A stretch of 64,000 bases of DNA. Origin: Symbiodinium natans. Its lineage: Eukaryota; Sar; Dinophyceae; Suessiales; Symbiodiniaceae. The stretch spans positions 1 through 64,000 of the forward strand of contig CAJNDS010000685.1 in the NCBI GenBank assembly GCA_905221605.1. Reading direction: 5' to 3'. Under the pieces are notes generated by a model. That model was not told the DNA's origin, searched no databases, and saw only the letters and a list, made by a program, of their open reading frames with translations. Both the position numbers and the translations under genes were made by a program. Below, in pieces: positions 55,989-64,000 of the stretch; position 1 is the stretch's first letter, and each line of letters opens with the position of its first letter.

Positions 55989-57853
55989 GCCTGCTTCGGC
56001 AGAAAGGTGGCTGTGGCGTTTGCTGATTCGAGCTGGAGTGGTTGAGGAAGTTGAGGGTCCGCAAGGTCCTGCCGAAGGTTGACTTATGGGTGCTGCCCAG
56101 CATTGTTTAAGGACAGGACGGTCAATTTTGACGGAGGCAATTGAGAGGTCGATCTAGTGGCCTGGAGCAGCATGCACCACGACTTTTGTCAACCTTGGCC
56201 TCACCACAAAGTCTATGAAGCCATCGACAACCGGCCCGAAAAAACCTTCAGAGCGGATAGCCGCTGGAGTAGCTCTTCATCTTTCGAATTCAGTCAGTTC
56301 AATCAGTCAGGCTGTCAGGCTGGCGAGCTGCCACTTTGTTTTGAGAACCCCGGGTTGGGTGTACAGCTGAAATAGCATCTGAAGTAGAGTTCTCGGTTTC
56401 TCGAATGAGAGGCTTGAGGCTATTCCGTCAGGTTGTTGCACTTGTCGAGATCTGGAGTATTCGCAAACGTTTAGGCGAGCCGAGCAAGCTGTGCCTCAGG
56501 GCTTTGTCACGCCGTCCTCGGTGAGGGCTCCTGCGGGGTGCGCCTTCATAGATCGGCTTTCGTGCAGTTGAGTGTCCTCTCGGTACTAAGAGGAGAATTT
56601 CAGTGCCGTGTCCAAAATCTTTGCAGCCACCAGTCAAGAAGCTGGAAACATCAATACGCCCACATCTATAGACATATATATATATATATAGATATATGTA
56701 TGTATGCATATCCTATATTGGTTGGCGGTCTTCTTACTGTTTTGTAGGGGGCTTCCTACGAGGGTATCTAGGGGCTGTATTAATGTATAGGGGTAACAGA
56801 TAAAGAGGCCACCGGCCTTCATAATACACATCTGTTTATTAAGATATAGATATATTTGTTCAATTTTGCCCTGTTCGTATCATGATTGTTTGTGGCAGCA
56901 GGCTTCATGGATAGTGCTGGTTTTACCAATGTTTTCCAAGGATTGCCTGATTTTGGGAGCATGGCAGCTGTGGTCTCGAGATCTTTCTGAATTCTGGAAC
57001 CATGGAAATGTTGGAAAGCCGTGGTTGCTCCCGCAGTGGTTGTTTCCAATGTTGTTTTTGACATCGGTTTTCCAGATTCATGGGTAGCAGCGTTTGCTTT
57101 TGAACGGGCTATCCATGATGTCGGGAAGTATGAGTCTGGGAAACATAGGCTTTGCTCTTTGCCCTGGCGTCAGGTCCCAGATCCATGGAAAACAGTGGTT
57201 TCACCAATGTTTGTCCATCAGCTCATTTACAGAGCAAATGGTTGCGCGACCCGCCTCGGCCTCGCCAAGCGCAGCCCCTTGAGCATGTGGAGTCCGCAAC
57301 CACGGCACCCTGAATCTGAAGCTCGGTAGCACCGGGGGGCGGGGGGGTGGGGGGGGGCAGGTTGGGATGAAACAGAGGTGGATGGGGGTGGGGGGGGGCT
57401 GTGGCCCAGCCCAAACTGGCCCCGGCTTGTTGGCTAGGGGGGTACCCATTTCGGCCAAAAAAAGAGGCCAATAAGGGGCGCAAGTGGTCATCCCGTGTTG
57501 GGGAGGGGTGCCTGCCTTGTGCTACCCATACACCTACGGCCCGAGGCCTCGGCGGATTTACTGAATAGAACTACAACCAGCGGACGTAGACTCTTCGCTG
57601 TATTCCCCCAAGAGAAAGGCAAATCGTTCACATCTGGTTAACAAGATCCAGCATCTTTCTCCAATAATGTGCAGCATAAAACGGCCGGGGTTAAAGAAAA
57701 AGCCAGGCAGGACAGCCTAGCAGAAGAACAGCCTAGCAGCGTAGCTGCTTAGGATCAATATTCGTACTGTTGCCCGACTTCCACGATTAAAAACAATACG
57801 GCGGTTCATGTTGCCACTCTCTCGTTTAAATGCCATATGTGGATGTGTTTTTT

Positions 57854-57868
57854 CCCCCCCCCCCCCCC
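57854..57868 (+). repeat. Poly-C run of 15
   Basis: Uninterrupted C homopolymer. Confidence 0.95.
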
Positions 57869-59011
57869 AAACATCCCACCGGAATCTACGTTTTAAAGCT
57901 TGGCGTGTGTGATTGGATGGTTACGTGTTTGTCAGATGCAATTTATCACTGACATCCAACTATGGGGCTTAGGGGGGGGGCTTACGGTTGAGGGCTATCT
58001 TCAGCTCAGTCAGAGGGTTTAGGATTCAGAGTCATATGGAAAACGAAAATGAGAAGGCAAAGGAAAAAGAAAAGGAGAAAGAAAAGGAACAGGAATGAAA
58101 GGAAAAGGGTACCGCGCTAGTGTCCGACGCATCCATTACTTTCGACTCTGGCCTGCTGTTCGCTCGTGATCGACATGACAGACTTGTACTAAAGCCAATT
58201 CGTGAAGAAAAGGGTTCCTTCGAAGTGCGGGGCCTGGGGCCAGGACCGCTTGAGTTGGTTGGTGTAAGGCTCAATCCGACCTAAGTACTAAGCAACTTTA
58301 GCGCAATATTTGCAACGGAATTGAGCAAGTCTTGTAGTTAGGGCTCAGCCTTGAGGGCTTGGGCCCTGGGCCCTTGCAAAGTAACGTCGACGAACGCGTA
58401 GAAGCATCAAACCTGAGGTTGCAAACTTTGCACCTATTCGTTGCTTTACTTCTATGACCACAAGGTAAAGTGTGCCCTACTTAGAGGCAGCTTGTTCTTT
58501 GAAATCAAATGATTTCGCCCCGAAGTCCAGTACTGATTCCGAAATCAAAGGCCGTTTGATGTTATCACTATTTTAAGCCTCCAATTGTGTTTGTTGTCGG
58601 TTTGGGGGCTTCAATGTTTTGCGAGCACTGCTCTATAAGTTCTAGTGTGGAGCCAGTTGTGATTCTAACGCAGCAATAAATGGCCAAAACAAACAAGACC
58701 TAGAGCCTCCCCATCCCCAAAACCCCATACTGCCTAGAGGCAACCCAATGCTTATAGGCCGTACAGCTTCTCAAAGCAAATTGTGAGAAGAAGATGCATG
58801 CCATTGCAACCCGAGATTACATGCATAATGGACATAGATACGTACGTGAGAAATGAACGATAGCCGCTTGGACAACTTCAATCGACCAAAGGCCTCTGAA
58901 ACCCCCAGCCAGTTGGAGTCCAAGAATCGAGGTTGAAGATTTGAAGGCCTCTGAAACCCTCCCCCTTTGGAGGTAGATCCGTCAGGGGTGGGGCACACTG
59001 TGTTTATAGAA

Positions 59012-59058
<47 letters not shown>

Positions 59059-59094
59059 GCCGCCGCCGCTGCCGCCGCTGCCGCCGCTGCCGCT
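59012..59094 (+). repeat. CTG/CCG trinucleotide repeat
   Basis: About 14 CTG units grading into GCCGCCGCT. Encodes poly-Leu on + or poly-Ala on -, but no exon context is visible. Confidence 0.95.
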
Positions 59095-59356
59095 ACGTAT
59101 GATAGTTCTGCAAGTTCTGCAACAGTCAATTTCTTCAGGTGAAGCAGATTTGAATTCTTGGAACTGCGGAGCTTAGCACGCCATATCAGCATTTAGTAAT
59201 TACGCAACGAGGGGGTCAATTACAAAATTTGGTAGGTTGATTGGGTATATATATATACACACATACATATATGTTTGATTTTTGAGTGCATGCGGCAGTT
59301 GTTGATGACTAAGTTAGTTGTGTTCATCGGCCATTCATGTTGCCAGGATTTACCAG

Positions 59357-59421
59357 GCCTCGCAGACAAAGAGCGGACATGTTTGACTGATGAGGATAGA
59401 TGGCACGACCTCTTGCAGAAC
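59357..59421 (+). CDS. Candidate exon, LADKERTCLTDEDRWHDLLQ
   Basis: Acceptor TTTACCAG with pyrimidines, donor AAC|GTGGAG. Two bases plus 21 codons. If not spliced the frame runs to TAA 59,470-59,472 (VEPDSTVPRKSTEQIC). Good composition. Confidence 0.47.
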
Positions 59422-59645
59422 GTGGAGCCCGACAGCACTGTCCCCAGAAAGTCGACTGAGCAGATCTGTTAAGGTCCCCATAAATCTCAACTGCCGCAAG
59501 TATGAATCGACAGCCTGTCCACTGATACCCGTCACGCCGTCATGCGCCGGAGAAGTTGCAAGGTGGGTCTGGTCGCGTTGCCAAAAGCCAGGCTCTGGCC
59601 TTTTGTAGAACTATCACTGTTGCCTTTTGTCTGTTGAGGGTGCAG

Positions 59646-59724
59646 AGCCGTGGTTGCAGTAGCTATGTGTTTACTGGAAATGTCTTGTCGGAAGACGGCA
59701 ACCTGCTTGTCATGCCGAAGCTAG
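59646..59724 (+). CDS. Candidate exon, SRGCSSYVFTGNVLSEDGNL...
   Basis: Acceptor GGGTGCAG; GC-type donor CTAG|GCATGG. 26 codons plus one base, ending LVMPKL. Beta-strand-like and distinct from the coiled-coil exons. Confidence 0.45.
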
Positions 59725-60126
59725 GCATGGTCTCTGAACAATTCCTTTGATGTCTACTGGTCCTGCAAACCCGGTCTGTTGCAGTTCTGGCTTAGAACTA
59801 GGTAGCGTTAAATGGACACGGCTGTGCCCCATGGTACACTACGCAACCCAAACTTCCTAGACTCGAAAGCCTGGAAACCCCTCCAAATCATGCAAGGGGG
59901 ACTCATGAGAGGGCACACCGGAAGAGGGCACAAAACAGATCGCGTTCTTTCAGATCGCGTTCTCCTTGGAAAGGTGCTGAGGCATCGGCTTCGGCATCCT
60001 GGCGGCCTTGGCGCCATGGCCGTGGCCCCGTAGGGCCATACGGGCCCAAGTGGGGACCCGCATGGTGACGGTGATGAGCAGGAAGTACAGGAATGTACGC
60101 GACACACCTCTAGCGGCGGTTTGCAG

Positions 60127-60183
60127 TTGCGTTTGTCAGAGTGCGCACTTGACATGTTCGCAGATGCTCGCCAATGCCACAAG
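60127..60183 (+). CDS. Candidate exon, LRLSECALDMFADARQCHK
   Basis: Acceptor GGTTTGCAG, donor AAG|GTGCCG, phase 0-0, 19 codons. The frame also stays open through to the next entry, so both may be one exon. Confidence 0.45.
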
Positions 60184-60210
60184 GTGCCGGTGGTACGAGC
60201 GCTGTCTGAG

Positions 60211-60277
60211 CTGCAGGGCTCGTCCCAGCTGCAGGCCACCCGCCGGACACTGGAAACAGCAGCTGATTCTTTTGAAG
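60211..60277 (+). CDS. Candidate coiled-coil exon, LQGSSQLQATRRTLETAADS
   Basis: Follows CTGTCTGAG; GC donor AAG|GCGTGC. In frame with the previous entry (VPVVRALSE between them), so splicing between them is optional. Confidence 0.43.
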
Positions 60278-60536
60278 GCGTGCCGCTGTGCAAAAATCCT
60301 CTAAATTCACGGATTTGCGCACACGGTCTCTGACTTGTACCTTTCGGGACTCTGCCTCATTTGCTTCGGGCTCCCACCACCAAACTCAGGCCGTTTTTCG
60401 GCCAAGCAACGTAGGTCAGCGCCCTCCGTGAGTAGGCTATTTGCAGAGTCAAGCCCAATTCCCTAATTTCCTAAACCAACAGCATTGAAGCATGGAATCC
60501 CCTACCAATGCTACAGTGAATTCTTAAGAAGCATAG

Positions 60537-60604
60537 GGGCTGCCAAGCCCGGCCAAGTCAAGGCTCCAGACCGCCAGCCGCTCGCCGAGAAGCAGCTGAA
60601 TCAG
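60537..60604 (+). CDS. Candidate exon, AAKPGQVKAPDRQPLAEKQL
   Basis: Acceptor AGCATAG, donor CAG|GTGAGC (strong). Two bases plus 22 codons. A 42-base phase 0-0 version starts after AAG at 60,562. Confidence 0.5.
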
Positions 60605-61979
60605 GTGAGCTTCAGATTTTTTTGGTTGGGGGGCAGGAGGGCTGGAGGGCTGTCCCAAATGTGTTTGAAACATCTTGCAGCCCCCCAACGAAGGGGAATC
60701 AAGAAATACTTCTTGTGCATTCAGGGTTTTTATGCTTTACCGAAGCATTTTAGGGGCAAAGGGTATATAAGGGCTCTTCAGAGTATCCTTTGGGGTTCCG
60801 GCTTGGGGGTCTTCGGATGGTTGAGAAATCCCATGCTAATTAGAGCCCCGAACATTAATTAGCGCCGTCACCACGAAAGAAAACGGATCTCACATGAGCC
60901 CACCGCCCTCTCACGACGCGATTTTCGAGCCTCCAAGCCCAGACACTCCGTAGGTGCCGATACCAGAAAAGGCCGAGGCTGGGCAAGTGTCCCCCATGTG
61001 TCCCCCATGGCTTGCACTGGCGTCGTGTTTGTGGCTTGTGGTGGTCGGTCATAGCATGTGATGGCATGTTGCTACTTCATGCATGTTCATGCTGGATGGG
61101 AGCCCTGGGTGACTCGGTCGATGCACCGAGGCGGAAGCATTTTGAAAGCAACTCATCGAAATCTCCATGAATCTTCAAGACGCTGCCAGGGGAAATGCCA
61201 GGCTTGCGATTCGCCACTCTTGGTGCAGCTCCCAAAGGGAAGCTTGAAGGGGGGTGGCAGCAGGACCACGCGGGCAGGTTTCCAGGGTTTGTTTGGCAGG
61301 TTAAGTGGGGGCCGCGAGGCCTTGAGAATCACGCAGGGAACCTTCCTTGAGAAAGCTTGAAAGTAGCACTGCCAAAGCCAGTATTCTCAGCATCCAGGAC
61401 AGATCTTGTCAGTGAAGAGTGGCGACATGACACCCTTGAATGGAGCAGTGTGCAAAGCAAAGCTCAGCTGACACAACCTCAGCGAACCGCCTGGCCCTTC
61501 AAGCTCTTCTGAGGTGAAGCTCCTAGCGGCGACGAGCCTTTGGCCACAGGTGCCCTACGCAGGGTTTGAGGGCCACCTGGTTTGATGCGGTTTGCTTCGG
61601 AAGGTTTAGGTTTGAAATTTTCACGTGTGAAGGGGTTCGTAATCTTGTTGCTTGAGGATAATCGGATACGAATCAAGGCCGCCCCTGCTTGGTCTGGACA
61701 TGTCTGAACACCTGAATCCTTCAAGGCCTGGAAGCTTCTCGAGCAGTCTTCAACGGGCTTTAGGGCTGTGCGGGAAGTGCTGTCCTGAAAAGCAGTGGGA
61801 GAGAGCTGCAACCATGAAATCCAATCTAGAAGGAAGCCTCAGACACCGCAGCCTTGACTGCTCCCAAACCAGCTAAGTGCCGAGGATTCGCACTCTTCCT
61901 AAGGCCCTAAGGCAACTACTTTGCACTAGCCGCTACCTCTAGAAGTGCCACAACTTTGCTGGACGGCCCAGTGTTTCAG
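60605..61979. other. No secure exon
   Basis: Intron-like DNA. An open frame near 61,160-61,225 (NLQDAARGNARLAIRHSW) is possible but unbounded. Confidence 0.3.
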
Positions 61980-62057
61980 GTGATGAAGGCCCTCCCTGCC
62001 GTGGGGGACGCGGTGCCGGCCCAGGCCTGGCATGGGGTCCCTTTGTGTGAAGACGAG
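61980..62057 (+). CDS. Candidate exon, VMKALPAVGDAVPAQAWHGV...
   Basis: Acceptor GTGTTTCAG, donor GAG|GTGAAG, phase 0-0, 26 codons ending CEDE. If not spliced the frame stays open (VKTMCDAPAEMLHVVQVAY) and is equally coding-like, so the exon may be longer. Confidence 0.47.
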
Positions 62058-63306
62058 GTGAAGACAATGTGTGATGCTCCGGCAGAGATGTTGCACGTGG
62101 TACAAGTAGCGTACAACCATCCAGCCATGTCGACCCCAGATGGCAGCCTGAAGCACAGGCCCACCACACAAGAAAGCCCTTCATTCTCCAGACTCAGAGT
62201 CAGTCTCGTTTGGAGGTTTGAGAAGGTGTGCGGTCAGATGTGCACTAGTCACTAGTCAAACCTGCATCTGTGCAGCAGTTTCTCAAACACACCAGTCGAC
62301 CATCTCAGCATTGCGAACAGCAAAGACACCTCCAAGCCTTTGCTGTGACAAGGTGCAGCGAAAACCATCAACTTCTGCAGGATTCGACATCTGAGAGAGA
62401 ACGGAAGGGGGTTCGGTGAGACCCTGGATAGCAAGAGCTGACGCTCGGTTGGCGTGAGGTGCACAGCAGAACCACAAATTGTGGCCTAAGTAACCTGAGT
62501 ATGTGAAACGGGGCGAAGAGGGAGATCCTCACATCGATAGCGACACGCTGCGATTTAGGCAGTGGGCAGAACAGGGCGTGTGAGGGATGGCGCAGACCAT
62601 AGCTAGTAGCAGCTAGCCCCCTACAGCTTGCCTGACTAAGTTACAGTATACATGTGGAAGCTTGAATTCTGAAGACCACTTTAGACACGCCCTGGGCTCA
62701 CTGAGAGCGCCCTTGCGGGCCCACTGCCCATAAAGGATCATCCGAGTTTCTGTGGGCTGAGCCCGGCGAGATGATCGAAGGGGGCAGTGGTAATTACTTT
62801 GCTAGACCTTAGGAACTGAGCGGAGCACCGAGCACAAGAGACGGGAGATGACTGAAATTGACTGAAGCTTTTCGAGAGTTCAGCTTCTGCGGAATCAGAG
62901 TGTGGCTCAAGAGTTGCGCTGGGAGGCTCCGTTCGGAAATGCTGCGGCAGGGGGGTGGGGTAGCAGGGGCTCCCGATCCACGTCACGAAAGACTTGTGCA
63001 AAGCCCTGGAACTTCTGAACACTTGCCATGTTTTTGTCAACTCACAGATCTAGCAGACATTAGCAGAGTTTGTTTGGGGGCACCCCTGCTCTTTCGACTG
63101 TTTAGACTCTTAGACGCAAAGCGCGCTGCGTTCAACGTGGGTGAGCGGGCGAAAGGTAGCATGCTCCACTGCACCAGACTGCACCTCGTGGACTCAGGGC
63201 GTCGAGTTGAGCTACAAGTTTCAGGACTTTGGTGATGTTGACCTGCAGGTTCCCAACTGGCCACCCGTCGAGAAAAGGGTTTTAAGTTTGAAGGCTGGTG
63301 TTCCAG
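62058..63306. other. No secure exon
   Basis: Apart from the possible extension of the previous exon, nothing supported. Confidence 0.3.
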
Positions 63307-63389
63307 TGGACCTGTGTCCGGCAAACCTGCTGTTCGTGGTCGAGAGGGAAGAAGGCGCGATCCGAAGGCACGACTCACCCAGCAAAGAG
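63307..63389 (+). CDS. Candidate exon, DLCPANLLFVVEREEGAIRR...
   Basis: Acceptor GTGTTCCAG, donor GAG|GTTCCA. Two bases plus 27 codons ending HDSPSKE. The open frame extends both ways from 63,141 to 63,509. Good composition. Confidence 0.43.
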
Positions 63390-64000
63390 GTTCCAAAGTT
63401 CAAAGCTAGAAGTGGGGATGGGCTTCATGGGCTGCCCGGTCGGAAGTTGCAGTGCGAAGATGCAGGAAGGTGTTGCTGCTGTTCGGTGCTTGCCAAATCC
63501 CTGGCCTAAAACATCCTGAACCTCCTTTACGTTGCTGGAGAGCAGCTCAGCAGAGGCTGTTTGGCTCAGGGTGTTGAGTGTGGGAGGCATCGGTAGCATC
63601 AAGACAACATGCGCTTGAACCATATCGTGGTAGCATAGGGCATAGGGGTGGCCTGCAGGCAACCCATCCTTTGGTTTTTCCAAGGCCCCCGTAGGGGACC
63701 CCCTTCGCTGGCTCGTTGCATGGCCACCTCAGATAGCAAGTGAGGCCTGGACCTTGTCCGAGCTCCCGAAGGTAAGGCGGTACAATGTGCTACATAGTAT
63801 GGGGACAAAGACTGAGCAAAAGTACGGTACTCAGGTAGCCCTGTGAATTTTGCTGATGCGTTCCGAGGATCATTTTGAGTTATTCTTTCTGGTTCCCCTC
63901 TTTCCTTTCAAGCCCGGGGCAGGCAGCTTCTGCGCAAGAACAACCCAGAGCATGAAATGTAAGCAGCAAAGCTGTGTTAGCTGCAAAGGTGCCGATGGAA
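63390..64000. other. No secure gene at right edge
   Basis: Ordinary DNA after the last exon candidate; any gene continuing past the window edge cannot be judged. Confidence 0.3.

Larger units (their letters stand above)
55989..59356. other. Long stretch without a supported exon
   Basis: Contains a TA repeat (about 56,670-56,715), G-rich sequence at 57,330-57,400, a C run at 57,854-57,868, a purine tract at 58,030-58,110 and the CTG tract. I see no convincing exon. Confidence 0.35.

Noticed and set aside
12600-64000. Dinoflagellate spliced-leader relics as proof of lineage
   Set aside because: No TTTTGGCTCAAG-like word found; only GGCTCAAG fragments, which are uninformative.

Overview
The window looks like nuclear DNA of an intron-rich, large-genome protist. 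A dinoflagellate is my best guess. The clues are sparse short exons, all found on the + strand; introns that seem to start GC as well as GT; long microsatellites; and decayed TTTAGGG-type telomere-like stretches. No dinoflagellate spliced-leader relic was found, so this is inference.

Bases 1-11,760 are unlike the rest. They hold two very long intronless frames, 1-3558 (open at the left edge) and 3444-10379, overlapping by about 110 bases with the second frame -1 to the first. Neither matches a protein family I can name with confidence. Visible parts are an acidic then basic linker, a cysteine zinc-ribbon-like module in each frame, a coiled coil of about 275 residues, and a basic Arg/Gly-rich C-terminus. 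A purine-rich pentamer, GATAG (usually GGATAGA), occurs about once per 110 bases on the + strand. It uses both stop-free reading phases and continues through the 1.4 kb noncoding tail, then stops just before a 700-base T(G)n tract at 11,880-12,590. This is the most unusual signal in the window.

From about 13.3 kb to the right end the only coding signal is a scatter of short + strand exons (24-250 bases), separated by introns of roughly 0.1-2 kb. Many have coiled-coil or low-complexity composition. From 26,667 to 31,826, ten candidate exons join without a phase conflict into one coiled-coil protein, which is the best supported gene here. Elsewhere exons are listed singly, because gene limits, start codons and promoters cannot be fixed by eye. 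Long gaps hold intron or intergenic DNA, a CT tract (30.06-30.27 kb), a CA/CAGA tract (43.08-43.94 kb), a CTG tract (59.01-59.09 kb), homopolymers, and a 53-base hairpin repeat (18,656-18,867).

Exon calls rest on an AG acceptor, an open frame with coding-like composition, and a GT or GC donor, all judged by hand. The minus strand was searched less thoroughly. No tRNA, rRNA, CRISPR array or intact recognised transposase or reverse transcriptase was seen.
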